64,000 nucleotides of DNA from a virus, in the IMG/VR virus record IMGVR_UViG_3300041411_000178, positions 1-64,000 of that record; one strand, written 5' to 3'. The translations under genes were made by a program, and so were the position numbers. Every line of letters starts with the position of its first letter. Positions within the stretch are counted from its first letter, which is position 1. Positions 28,159 through 37,476 of the stretch are shown here, piece after piece. The notes under the pieces were generated by a model. It made no database searches, was not told the origin of the DNA, and saw only the letters and a program-made list of their open reading frames with translations.

Positions 28159-28587
28159 ATGTCAGCACTCATCGAGGACTTCATACTGGTCGCTATCTGG
28201 GCAACCGTTGTTGTCTTACTGGTGGTACGGCACAAGGAAAGACGTGGGCTGCTCTACGGATTAACCTTAACCGATGACGGTATGACGTTCTGGTACAGAT
28301 TAGGAATCTACGCCGGAACTGTAACGATGGTTCGCGATGTGATGGTAAAGGAGCCACAACTAACCGGAAACGTTGTGGGTTGGTTGTGTCGGTTCCCTGT
28401 TCGCTACACGAATAAGGAGATGTGCAACTACATCAGGATGTATGCCCCTTTCTGTTCTGAGACCACGCCTCACTCGAAGGACCTTTGGATCTTTAATGAG
28501 GTGGTCAATCGAAACAACAATGGTTTGATTAGTGTCTATGGTCAGATCTTCTTGTTTGACAATCGCGATGGTAAAGGCTTTTATTGA
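28159..28587 (+). CDS. Membrane-anchored unknown protein, 142 aa
   Basis: A single N-terminal hydrophobic segment (about residues 6-23, FILVAIWATVVVLLVV) followed by RHKERR indicates an N-out, C-in anchor by the positive-inside rule. The remaining cytoplasmic part of about 115 residues has no recognised motif. It shares an operon with 27418 and lies near the exported protein at 26873, so this short region may act at the host envelope. Confidence 0.6.
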   Translation: MSALIEDFILVAIWATVVVLLVVRHKERRGLLYGLTLTDDGMTFWYRLGIYAGTVTMVRDVMVKEPQLTGNVVGWLCRFPVRYTNKEMCNYIRMYAPFCSETTPHSKDLWIFNEVVNRNNNGLISVYGQIFLFDNRDGKGFY

Positions 28588-28596
28588 AAAGCAGCT

Positions 28597-28640
28597 ATAA
28601 GCCCTCCTAGCCCGCAAAGGCTAGGAGGGCTTATATTTAC
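28597..28640. terminator. Bidirectional terminator between convergent genes
   Basis: The arms 28597-28612 and 28619-28634 form a perfect 16-bp stem around CGCAAA. It separates the rightward 28159 gene from the leftward tail genes and has T-rich sequence on both sides. Confidence 0.85.
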
Positions 28641-28642
28641 GC

Positions 28643-29551
28643 TTAACCCAGGTAGTCGCCTGCCTCGGCCGCTACGGTTGCTTTCGCTGCCGTCATGCGT
28701 TCGATGGTACCTGCGTTGGCGAGGTTTTCCAGTACCGAAGTACGTTCCTGGAAGCCGGCCGGTGCAGTCACCGCGTCAGGGTTGAACAGTGGGAGCAGTT
28801 GCAGCATTTTGCGAGCGATCTGTTTCACCGCGAGGGTGTCCATTTCGATCACGCCGGTGAATTCCATCTCGATGGAGCGGATTTGGTTTTCGTCGGCTTT
28901 GTTGCGCTTGATCTCGATCGGAACGGTCGTGGTCGGCTGACCGGCAACCAGGATAGCGGCGTGAGCCACGTCCTTCATGTTGCGGGTTGGCTCGAAGTAG
29001 ATCGCCGAGTACGAGGTGTCGTCGAGCAGCATGTCGCCCGGATCATCCAGAATCACCATTTTGGCGTTCAGGATTTCAGGGTCCATGACACCCCAACGCG
29101 ACCAGGTCTTCAGCATGTGAGTGAAGACTTCACCTTCCACGTCGTAGGCCTTGTGCGTCACGCTACCCAGGGAGCGGGTAGCGCCGGTTGCCACGGACAT
29201 TTTGTGACCAGTCCACTCCATCGAACCGAAGTTGATTTCTGTGGAGTCACGGATACCGCTCCATTCCTGCGAACGGTTCTCGAAGAACGCCTTGCACAGG
29301 GAATGGAGTTTGGTGCCGCCCGGCAGACGGGAGAAGAATGCCGGAGTACTCAGGACAATACACCAGCCCTGTTGAGACACGTGCGGCTGAGCCGACATGT
29401 ACTCGAATACGTTACCGGCCCAACCGTACATGCCACCAGCGTCGCCATCGATGACGGGACGATTACCGAGGTCCAAGGCCTCGACAAACGGATCGCTCGA
29501 CGGCATCAACGTGGTGTCTGTACGGTGCGGGTAGTTAGTATCAGCAGCCAT
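28643..29551 (-). CDS. Tail tube protein (phiKZ gp30-like)
   Basis: A 302-aa structural protein directly downstream of the sheath gene on the same strand, the usual myovirus sheath-tube order, and phiKZ carries the pair as gp29/gp30. The segment SMEWTGHKMSVATGATR and a long beta-rich middle fit a tube subunit. AAGGAGT lies 10 nt before the ATG. Codons are strongly biased, as for an abundant virion protein. The call rests mainly on synteny and size. Confidence 0.7.
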   Translation of the reverse strand: MAADTNYPHRTDTTLMPSSDPFVEALDLGNRPVIDGDAGGMYGWAGNVFEYMSAQPHVSQQGWCIVLSTPAFFSRLPGGTKLHSLCKAFFENRSQEWSGIRDSTEINFGSMEWTGHKMSVATGATRSLGSVTHKAYDVEGEVFTHMLKTWSRWGVMDPEILNAKMVILDDPGDMLLDDTSYSAIYFEPTRNMKDVAHAAILVAGQPTTTVPIEIKRNKADENQIRSIEMEFTGVIEMDTLAVKQIARKMLQLLPLFNPDAVTAPAGFQERTSVLENLANAGTIERMTAAKATVAAEAGDYLG

Positions 29552-29564
29552 AACTACTTACTCC

Positions 29565-31739
29565 TTACGAGTTGGTGGCCAGATCTTCTTCGTTGTAGGC
29601 AAAGAGATCCAGGTTCATCATGTACTTACCCTTGTTGAAGTAAGCATGGGCGATGGTGTTCATCACAGCACGACCACCCGGTTGGGTCTCGTCGTAGCTT
29701 GGTACGAACGTGATGGACTTGCACAGGCCACCGAGGTTGTCGCGGCACTTGCGTTCCGCGCCGTCTTTGAAGTTGGCCACGTAGTCGGAAGCCGACAGCG
29801 AGGTGTCACCGCAGACGTTGTTCCACTCGTCTTGTGCGATCTTCTCGATGCACACGCAGAGGAAGTTGGTGACCAGGTCCTTCAGCACGGAATCCGCGTT
29901 CGGGTACAGGGTAACCAGCGATGGGCGGAACAGGGTTTCGACGTTGCGCGGACGCAGCGTGATACCGCCGTTGGTGAAGTTGTCGCCCGCCACGAAGTCT
30001 TCCTCGAACTCGATGTTCGGGGAGTGCATGATGCGCAGGTTGCGGTTGTCCTTGCTGTCAGGCGAGAACGCTGCACGGATCACACCAGCGCTGTTACCAG
30101 CGAAGAGTGCAAACGCGTAAGCCAGGTCGAGGTTACCCGACATTGCTTCGCCGGACTTCTCGTCGATCATGTAAGCTTCGATGAGGTTGACCGCCGAACG
30201 GCAGGTTGGGGTACCCCAGTACTGGGATTCCGGGAACAGCTTGGCTTGAGCGGACAGCGCAGTGAAACGCGAGTACACTTCGGCCAGAGTGTTCGTCTTG
30301 CCTGGGGTGAAGACCGTGGCATCAGGAATAACGATGATGTCCTTACGGCTGGCAAGCAACTGCACCGAGAGGTCTTTGACTTCTTGAGAGAAGCCGACGT
30401 CCCAGTAGAACGACTGACGGTTCTTGGTGTAGTTCTTGGTTTCGGTACCGGCCAGGTACTCGGTCATGTCCAGCGCCATCAGCTTGTTGTTGATTTCCCA
30501 AGCTTGAACGTTGGTGATCGGGAACTTGGCGTTGGCCAACACGTTGAACGGGTCATCCAGCTCAGGCTGTGTAGCGTAAGCCGGCAGTTTGCCGTCAGCG
30601 TCCAGGAACGGCGAAACGCCACCCTTGGCTTTAACCGAACCGGTCATGTCCCAGGTCACAGCACCAGCGCTAACGAGCGCGTAGTACGGAGCACCGGTGT
30701 GGTTCACGCAGGTGAACGGGTTCATCTGCTGGTACGGGAACTGGCTCGTGTCGAGCATGTTCGGGTTGTTCGGCTCTTCAACCGCGTACATCGCCTGGCA
30801 GAGCGAAGCGATATGGTCTTCGTAAACGTAGACCGAGTTGAACGGCTGTTGAACAGGCACAACCTTGCGGTTGACGTTCGTGCCGGTGAACTGACCGAAG
30901 CCGTCTTTGATGCTGAACCGCACACCATTGATTTCGGTTTTGAAGAGGGTATACGAAACGGTTTCCAGACGTTTTGGCGTCTTGGAGAAACTGCGTGCGC
31001 CGGTTTCGGTTTCGGTGAACATCTTCAGATCGAACGGGAACACACCCGTTGCAGTCACGAATTCCGAAACAGCACGCCAGTTAACAGCGTTGTCCGAAAC
31101 ACCGGTCACCAGGCCACCGCGGTTGTACAGGTCGCCCACACCGGCCACTGCTTCGAAAAGCGGGTAGACGATGGTGTCAGGCACGGCAGGAACTTCACCG
31201 TTGGCCGGGGTACCAGTGATGGTGCGACGGGTCAGTGCGCCAACTGCAACGCCTTTCTTCGCTTCAGGATCAGGCTTGATCTCGATGCTCAGTGCAGTGG
31301 TGAACGTTTCGCCGGTTGGAATCTTTTTGCCGTCGGCGTCACGCTTGAACTTACCAGCCAGGTCACGCTCGTAGTCTGGCAGTTCTACCAGTTGAACGAA
31401 CGCAGAGATTGCCACACGGGCAACTTCTTTGTTAGCCGATACACGACGAACACCGATCGACGCTTGTTGGCCCTGAGACAGCGCAGCAATCAGCGCAGCG
31501 TTCGGGTTGTAGTACGGAGTGGTGTGGTCCAGCACGTTACCGAACTTCTTGGTGAAGTCGGACGTGGCGATCCACTGGGTACCCTTGTCGTCCGCCAGAT
31601 CACCCACAGGGGTCACCATGGTAATGACCGGAAGATGCAGCGGATACGTCGGGTTAGAGATGGTGTAATCGGGGATCGACTTGTCGTTGATACCACGATT
31701 ATTCACTTTCCCCGGAATGATGCTGTTAAGAACAGTCAT
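29565..31739 (-). CDS. Contractile tail sheath protein (phiKZ gp29-like)
   Basis: A 724-aa protein beginning MTVLNSIIPGKVNNRGINDK. phiKZ-type sheaths are of this size and contract around the tube to drive DNA (and RNAP) injection. The segment TTPYYNPNAALIAALSQG and the long beta-rich insertion region fit that family. The gene is transcribed leftward ahead of the tube gene (13-nt gap), with GAGG before the ATG. Codon bias is very strong, as for a major virion protein. Confidence 0.75.
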   Translation of the reverse strand: MTVLNSIIPGKVNNRGINDKSIPDYTISNPTYPLHLPVITMVTPVGDLADDKGTQWIATSDFTKKFGNVLDHTTPYYNPNAALIAALSQGQQASIGVRRVSANKEVARVAISAFVQLVELPDYERDLAGKFKRDADGKKIPTGETFTTALSIEIKPDPEAKKGVAVGALTRRTITGTPANGEVPAVPDTIVYPLFEAVAGVGDLYNRGGLVTGVSDNAVNWRAVSEFVTATGVFPFDLKMFTETETGARSFSKTPKRLETVSYTLFKTEINGVRFSIKDGFGQFTGTNVNRKVVPVQQPFNSVYVYEDHIASLCQAMYAVEEPNNPNMLDTSQFPYQQMNPFTCVNHTGAPYYALVSAGAVTWDMTGSVKAKGGVSPFLDADGKLPAYATQPELDDPFNVLANAKFPITNVQAWEINNKLMALDMTEYLAGTETKNYTKNRQSFYWDVGFSQEVKDLSVQLLASRKDIIVIPDATVFTPGKTNTLAEVYSRFTALSAQAKLFPESQYWGTPTCRSAVNLIEAYMIDEKSGEAMSGNLDLAYAFALFAGNSAGVIRAAFSPDSKDNRNLRIMHSPNIEFEEDFVAGDNFTNGGITLRPRNVETLFRPSLVTLYPNADSVLKDLVTNFLCVCIEKIAQDEWNNVCGDTSLSASDYVANFKDGAERKCRDNLGGLCKSITFVPSYDETQPGGRAVMNTIAHAYFNKGKYMMNLDLFAYNEEDLATNS

Positions 31740-31857
31740 GGAGAACCTCGTTGATGTCCTGTTTGTGGGTCCTAAAACAATCGTATGCTAGCCATTTCTG
31801 GGCCGTACAGTGTGTTATACCACTGGCACATAACATGTTATTTTTAGAGGTAACCTC
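31740..31857. promoter_or_regulatory. Divergent promoter region between sheath and structural operon
   Basis: This 118-bp AT-rich gap must hold promoters for the leftward sheath/tube operon and the rightward 31858-37380 operon. It contains a TATG (in TCGTATGCTA) and a TAACATGTTA palindrome (31828-31837). No copy of the early-type core is present, which fits late transcription by the non-virion RNAP. Confidence 0.4.
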
Positions 31858-32736
31858 ATGCTGATCAACGCCTATGACACTACGGTCGGGAAACCCTTCA
31901 AGGCTACTGACAAGGTCGAGAGCACTATTAAGACCCTTCATGTGACTCGTAACCTGACCCCCACAAAGAAACCTGGGGTGTTCGTGGTGACCCATGAAAC
32001 GGATCTTCCAATCCCTATTTTCGCCTTTCCAATCACCATGGAAGGGTTCAATCGTCAACTGATTACCGTCTACGACGAGCGTCCGTTCCGCAACAAAAGC
32101 AATGCCATCGTTAACCAAAACGAAATCACCATCATGCGTCTGGCGGCGTTCATGCAACACGACGTAGCCGAAGGTGATGTGGTTCCGTTGAAGAACTGCC
32201 GACTGATGGCGACCAAAGCGTTCTCGGAAGCATTCGGTGCTCGCTTGATTCGTCGGGCTGGTCTCGATGTCAACGCCGGCCTTACCCTCAAGGTGCTGCT
32301 GTCGTTCTACATGGTCTCGATTCAGGAAGACCTGGGCACCGGCTTGGACATGTTGGCGCTCAATGTGATCCGCTCGATTTACGGCACCGAGAAAGGTTAC
32401 ATCATGGGTGTGATCGAAGGGCTGTCCCGGATGACCACGCTGGAGCAATTGTTCCAGGCCATTCACGATAACCCTGTTCTGTACCAACTGAAAGGCGTGG
32501 AGTTCAAAGACTTCATGGCACTGTTGGGTGGTATCAGTTTCGTGGCATTGGGTAGCAAGGTGATCATTGCCTCGGCTGAAGCCCCTTGCCTGTTCACCGC
32601 ACTGGTCTACGGTGCAGCGCGTTACAAACTGTACGCTAAGACCCCGTTGGGTATGGCGTTGGATCCTAAATACAACAAGGGTGTACTGGAATCGTTTACT
32701 AAACACATCGATTACACCTACGACCTCAACGGGTAA
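31858..32736 (+). CDS. Conserved structural-region protein, 292 aa
   Basis: No domain recognised. Helical, with a hydrophobic stretch around residues 225-247 (FMALLGGISFVALGSKVIIAS) that could be buried rather than a membrane span. It is the first gene of a rightward run leading to the terminase; in phiKZ this is the gp28 position. AGAGGT precedes the ATG. Confidence 0.65.
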   Translation: MLINAYDTTVGKPFKATDKVESTIKTLHVTRNLTPTKKPGVFVVTHETDLPIPIFAFPITMEGFNRQLITVYDERPFRNKSNAIVNQNEITIMRLAAFMQHDVAEGDVVPLKNCRLMATKAFSEAFGARLIRRAGLDVNAGLTLKVLLSFYMVSIQEDLGTGLDMLALNVIRSIYGTEKGYIMGVIEGLSRMTTLEQLFQAIHDNPVLYQLKGVEFKDFMALLGGISFVALGSKVIIASAEAPCLFTALVYGAARYKLYAKTPLGMALDPKYNKGVLESFTKHIDYTYDLNG

Positions 32737-32741
32737 ACATC

Positions 32742-35411
32742 ATGGGTATTCGTGGACCGGAAGACAATACGCCGCTGGTTCGATACACGGACGATCATCT
32801 CTGGTCTAATCCGGAAGAGAACCAGCAGTACCAGGTAAAGCTCAATCGCATTACCGAGGAATACGGTTACAGTTCCAATTTCAGCTACATGAACAAGTGG
32901 CGAACCCTGCCCAAGAAGAACACGTTCTTCCATGTGTTCTCGGCGGGTGGTCTTCACCCTGGGTTCTGGAACTTCAAGAACAACACCCTGCGACGCAATC
33001 CGTTGGATCGTTGGGTGAACATCGGCTTGCTGTGTAAAGCGCGTGGTCTGAAAGTTGATGTCTATTCGACCAAAGGCTATTCGCAGAGCCGCAGTCACTG
33101 CTGGTTGATGGTGACGTACGACGGTCTGGTGTTGATCGCTATTCAGAAGCTGGGTAAGACCCCGGTGGTTGATGGTGATGCCATGCGCTTCCGCTGCTAC
33201 ACGCCTTCGGTGTTGGTGGATAAGAGCCGTTTGGTGGTTAACGAAACGGGTAACCCGTACATCTTCGAAACCTGTGTGTACGAGAACCCGGGTGAGTACG
33301 GTACCTTCCTGGCTCGCTATAACGCGGTTAAGGCTCGTCCTGGTTATACCGGGTTGATCCATAACGGTGTGGAGATCTACGGAACGCCGGCAGATATCAA
33401 TCCGATTGCGCCAGGCGATGTGATCGAGTTCTGGCACGATCCAACGGTACTACGTGCTGATCGATACGCGTACACCACGTTGCTGTCGTTCCATTCTGAT
33501 CTGGACCAGAAAAAGAAACTCATTCTGCATCCGCCCAAGATCAAGGGTGACTTCACCATCCGTTACTTCGACGACAACGATTACTTCCTGTTGGGGGCTA
33601 AACGTCGTGGTCTCTATCTCCATCGCAATGATGAGAAGACCATTCGTCAACTGACGCATGTCGATGTGGCTGTGGCAGACGATGTGGTTAACGCCATGAC
33701 TGAATACCACCCAGACCTGAGCGATCCAATGGACTGCCAGATCCTGGTACTGGTTCGCAAGACCGCGTGGGTATTTCAGTGGCCTCATGAACACCAGCGT
33801 ATCCGTTACCTGTATCGGATGCCGGACATCGACATCATGCGTGCCATGGTAGATGCTCGAGCCAACATGCCGGAATGGACTGCCAAGGAATTGGAACAAG
33901 GTCCTGTCTTGCAGTTGCTGCGCAAGCAGTGGAAGAACGTCAAGCGTGATGACGCGATCCTGTCGGTAGGCTACAACGCCGCCACGCGCGTTCTGAGCGA
34001 GACGCCGGTGCGAGCCACCTACTTGCTAGGCAGTCGTGGTGTGGACGTTCCTGTGACCTACCAGGAGGGTTTCACGGCCTGGGAACATGACGCCAACGGC
34101 CAGCTGTTGGAATGGCGGAACATGACGGGTGTGTTGTACTACTCTCCGAACAATCCTGCCTGTGCCATGGTTGAGTTCACCATGGGGTCTACCGGTCGTG
34201 TGTTGGATACGTTGATCACCAACCAGGACGTTGATGTTTCCAAGGATTGGGATTATCAGGTCTACGTGTCTTCGTGGAACATCAACCTTGGTGAGCTGGT
34301 GGGTCCGTGGACTAACGTGACGGGTGATCCTGCCATGTACATCATCAAAGATGGTGTGCTGATTTGGAAAGGCCTGGACCGTGTCAACAAGCGCGGTATC
34401 CTGATCACCAACAAGAAGATCCTGGGTTACCAGTTCCAACTGGACCACATGGATCACAGCTTGGCGTTTGCCATCACGGACGTTTACGAAGATGGCGGGC
34501 AACTGGTTGATCTGACGTTTGCACAGATCGACATCTGGCTGAACAAACATCCGTTGGTCGACAAAGTTGACTGGATCTACAAGGACGGGTATTGCTACAT
34601 CATCAACAAGGAGTTTTTAGTTGATGGGCCTCAAGACATTGTTGTCCGCGCTATGGGTCTCGATAAAACTGTGGTGCTGCCGAACGCTGACACAGAACTG
34701 GGATTTGTGGATGGTGGGGTTATCGGTCGCGTTGATCGTTATAATCTGCGCGGCGATCGAGTTACTCGTACGGTTATTAATGGAGCCCTTTACCTGACCG
34801 ATGAAGTTCCACGGGCAGAGCGAGAAGTTCCAGACGACATCGGTAACCCTCTGAACGGCAAGCCGTACATGGTTAAGCACCACTGGTGTCCGATTCGTTT
34901 CGTCGATGACTACGACCTGTTGCCTTATCGTCAGCGCAGTCGTGAGACGGATCAACGGGTAAGTGATTACCTCACCAAGTACTTGCCGAAGCCTCGAACC
35001 AATGACGAAGAGATTGACTGGGAGAATGGGGATCCTCATCGTCCAGACGGCAGTGGTACGGCGGTGATTCCAAACCTGCAAGACAAGTACCGTCTGTTCA
35101 GCCCGTTCTTGAACGTGGTTGTGAACGGCGTACTGAACGGCCTGATCCACCTGCCGAACAAGGATAGCGGGGATACCTACTACAGCGACCAGGATATCAA
35201 GGATACGCTCAAGGCGTATATCTGGTGGTTGAAGTACGACCCTGTGCCCCTCAAGTTTGACCGTCGTTATTTTGCTATTACCCCGTTTGCCAACTTCGGT
35301 AAACTTACCGTATCGGATAAACAACTCATCTTCTTCAAACAGGTCAACGATCTCTACCTGGAGTCGGTCTGCGTGATTGAAGGCTATTTTGAGGTGAACA
35401 ACAATGTTTGA
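32742..35411 (+). CDS. Large virion-type protein, 889 aa (phiKZ gp27 position)
   Basis: A long beta-rich protein without a recognised catalytic motif, located between the tail sheath and terminase genes. Size, composition (many Tyr, Asp, Val) and neighbours suggest a baseplate or tail-associated structural protein. Its 3' end overlaps the next ATG by 8 bp. Confidence 0.7.
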   Translation: MGIRGPEDNTPLVRYTDDHLWSNPEENQQYQVKLNRITEEYGYSSNFSYMNKWRTLPKKNTFFHVFSAGGLHPGFWNFKNNTLRRNPLDRWVNIGLLCKARGLKVDVYSTKGYSQSRSHCWLMVTYDGLVLIAIQKLGKTPVVDGDAMRFRCYTPSVLVDKSRLVVNETGNPYIFETCVYENPGEYGTFLARYNAVKARPGYTGLIHNGVEIYGTPADINPIAPGDVIEFWHDPTVLRADRYAYTTLLSFHSDLDQKKKLILHPPKIKGDFTIRYFDDNDYFLLGAKRRGLYLHRNDEKTIRQLTHVDVAVADDVVNAMTEYHPDLSDPMDCQILVLVRKTAWVFQWPHEHQRIRYLYRMPDIDIMRAMVDARANMPEWTAKELEQGPVLQLLRKQWKNVKRDDAILSVGYNAATRVLSETPVRATYLLGSRGVDVPVTYQEGFTAWEHDANGQLLEWRNMTGVLYYSPNNPACAMVEFTMGSTGRVLDTLITNQDVDVSKDWDYQVYVSSWNINLGELVGPWTNVTGDPAMYIIKDGVLIWKGLDRVNKRGILITNKKILGYQFQLDHMDHSLAFAITDVYEDGGQLVDLTFAQIDIWLNKHPLVDKVDWIYKDGYCYIINKEFLVDGPQDIVVRAMGLDKTVVLPNADTELGFVDGGVIGRVDRYNLRGDRVTRTVINGALYLTDEVPRAEREVPDDIGNPLNGKPYMVKHHWCPIRFVDDYDLLPYRQRSRETDQRVSDYLTKYLPKPRTNDEEIDWENGDPHRPDGSGTAVIPNLQDKYRLFSPFLNVVVNGVLNGLIHLPNKDSGDTYYSDQDIKDTLKAYIWWLKYDPVPLKFDRRYFAITPFANFGKLTVSDKQLIFFKQVNDLYLESVCVIEGYFEVNNNV

Positions 35412-37122
35412 CCAGACGCCGTTGTCTAATGCGATTGCTGCTGTTGCGGGGACGAACATCAGTCCCCTCAATACCGGTGAACGCAAGAACTTGCACTACC
35501 TCTGGAACATCTACGATCCAGACATCCATCCACCAAGTGACCTGAAGAAGTACGTGGTTCCGCAAGAAGGGGAATTGGTGTTCGATCCTCCTAACGGCAT
35601 GATCTACCTCGTGGCTAAGGTGGATTGGCAGGCTACCCTGAAATCGACACTGGTGCCTTGGCGCTTGCAGAACGTCGACGAGGGTAACACCACCGATCAG
35701 GATTACATCTACGGTCTCCGTGGTGGTCCGATGGCCGGTGAAGCCCTGCTGTCGATCGACTACTCGGTTCGTCCGAACGTAGCCCGTGTCGATGCTACCA
35801 TCATGCGTCCAGGCGCCACCCACGCCTTCGTGTACCTGGGCAGTTCGGCTGTTGAGAGCAACATCATCTCAGCTCAGTACGACCAGTCGATGAACATGGT
35901 CAGCAAGACTGTTCCGGTCAAGTTGGCATTGATCAACGAGTACACGAACAAGAACATCATGACCACCGGTCCGTTCAGCGTTACCAAGAACGAGCTGGCA
36001 CTGCCTGATGGCACTCGTGCGTGGCTGGTGTTCTTCGAGGGTGAGAACTTCATCCCGCCTGCTCAACCGTTGATGGTTCAGCATTCGTCGTACATGAAGG
36101 ACCACAACGTTGGCGTCAAGTTCGTTACCGGTGTCGAGTTGCTGTCGCCATGGTTCACCCATGTCAGCGATCGCGATCGTCTGATCATTCCGGTCAACGT
36201 TCAATTGGCGGCTGTTGAGCTGCGTGCGGTTACACATTACTCGGATGGTTCGACGTCTGACCCTGAAGCGGTTAACGGCGGTGAATACAGCCTGTACGGT
36301 GTTAACGAGTACCGTCCTAAGTTCCCTGGTCAAACCGCTGATGTGGTATTGGTCAAGAAACTGGGTGCCAACGAGAAACACTACATCGCCCAGCCAGGTA
36401 ACCCTGACTTCGTTCGTCACTCGTATACCTTCGAGGCCGGTGCAGCCAAGGGTGCTTACAGCCCACGGATCTTCACCTACCCTCAGTGGGATGCGAGTCT
36501 CAACGGTTACCGCTTGCAGCACTTCCTGTACGACTTGGATCGCAAGACGTTCACCGAAGTTACCGACGTTGTTACTTACAACGACAAGAGCCCGGTCTAC
36601 AAGCCATCGGCCTACGGTCTGTCGCAGGCACTCATCTTCAACATCAACCTCAAGGACGTCGCTCAGACGTACGAAAGTGTGCCGTTCATTCAGCACAACG
36701 AGATTGTGTTGCTGAAGGATGTCAACGGTCCAGGTAAACGCTGGAGTGTGAACTACAGCTTCGGCAAACCTGCTTATACCGCGTTGAATGTTGTGGCGAA
36801 GAACAACGGGGCCAACACCACGTTCAGTGTCGTCAACGGTCAGGATGCGATGGATGAGTGGCTGGACGTGATGTACTGGTCCGTGTACCCAAGCTACGAC
36901 ATCTTCAACGAAGACGAGGCACCTACCCCGACGCACTTCGATCTGATGCATGAAGACGGCCGTAAGTGGCGCTTCCCGGTTGAGGCCTGGAATGACGACA
37001 ATGCGATCACCGTGGCCATGCAGAAGGGCAAGACCTGGTACCTCAACTGGATCAACAAGTCGGTATCGGGCGTCGAGCTGCAACTGGGTATGACCGGTGT
37101 AACGGTAGAGTTGGCACCTTAA
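35404..37122 (+). CDS. Virion-type beta-rich protein, 572 aa (phiKZ gp26 position)
   Basis: No known domain. The beta-rich sequence, with many Thr/Val/Asn and repeated short strands, is typical of tail or baseplate proteins. GAGGTG lies inside the end of the preceding gene, and the 8-bp overlap suggests translational coupling with it. Strong codon bias. Confidence 0.7.
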   Translation: MFDQTPLSNAIAAVAGTNISPLNTGERKNLHYLWNIYDPDIHPPSDLKKYVVPQEGELVFDPPNGMIYLVAKVDWQATLKSTLVPWRLQNVDEGNTTDQDYIYGLRGGPMAGEALLSIDYSVRPNVARVDATIMRPGATHAFVYLGSSAVESNIISAQYDQSMNMVSKTVPVKLALINEYTNKNIMTTGPFSVTKNELALPDGTRAWLVFFEGENFIPPAQPLMVQHSSYMKDHNVGVKFVTGVELLSPWFTHVSDRDRLIIPVNVQLAAVELRAVTHYSDGSTSDPEAVNGGEYSLYGVNEYRPKFPGQTADVVLVKKLGANEKHYIAQPGNPDFVRHSYTFEAGAAKGAYSPRIFTYPQWDASLNGYRLQHFLYDLDRKTFTEVTDVVTYNDKSPVYKPSAYGLSQALIFNINLKDVAQTYESVPFIQHNEIVLLKDVNGPGKRWSVNYSFGKPAYTALNVVAKNNGANTTFSVVNGQDAMDEWLDVMYWSVYPSYDIFNEDEAPTPTHFDLMHEDGRKWRFPVEAWNDDNAITVAMQKGKTWYLNWINKSVSGVELQLGMTGVTVELAP

Positions 37123-37155
37123 TGTTATACGTGTAATCCATCATTGGAGAAATGT

Positions 37156-37380
37156 ATGACGTCGCAAGTTAAAGTGGATGCCCACTGTGTTGATACCAAG
37201 GAAGTCGTTGTTCGCGTGTTCAACGTGAAGACCGATCAACTGATCGAAGAGTTCGCGCTGCAAAACGGTGAAAGCCGTGAAGTGCTGATTTACGATGACC
37301 GTGCGGTCGCGACCTACGAGCGTCTGAAAGACGAAACCGTGGATCCGGAAGTCGGTGTACCGGCAGCAATCCTGAAGTAA
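37156..37380 (+). CDS. Small unknown protein, 74 aa
   Basis: The ATG at 37156 has TGGAGAA at 37145-37151. The acidic, beta-rich product (MTSQVKVDAHCVDTKEV...) has no recognised motif. It ends the structural operon before a terminator and has the same strong codon bias as the virion genes upstream, so it is probably structural. Confidence 0.65.
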   Translation: MTSQVKVDAHCVDTKEVVVRVFNVKTDQLIEEFALQNGESREVLIYDDRAVATYERLKDETVDPEVGVPAAILK

Positions 37381-37394
37381 GCAACTCGCTCCAA

Positions 37395-37436
37395 CAGGCC
37401 TGGGGTTAACGCCCTGGGCCTGCTTTATTTTCAATG
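37395..37436 (+). terminator. Terminator between structural operon and terminase
   Basis: The arms 37395-37405 and 37412-37422 form an 11-bp stem (two G-U) with loop TTAACG, followed by CTTTATTTTC. Confidence 0.75.
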
Positions 37437-37476
37437 TGTTATGTTTATTTTTTGATATGTTCAATGGGGGTCTATC

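Noticed and set aside
29646-31754. A 702-codon rightward open frame antisense to the tail sheath gene
   Set aside because: It mirrors a strongly codon-biased gene in reverse; the product is Arg/Val/His-rich without domains, and the sheath assignment is secure.
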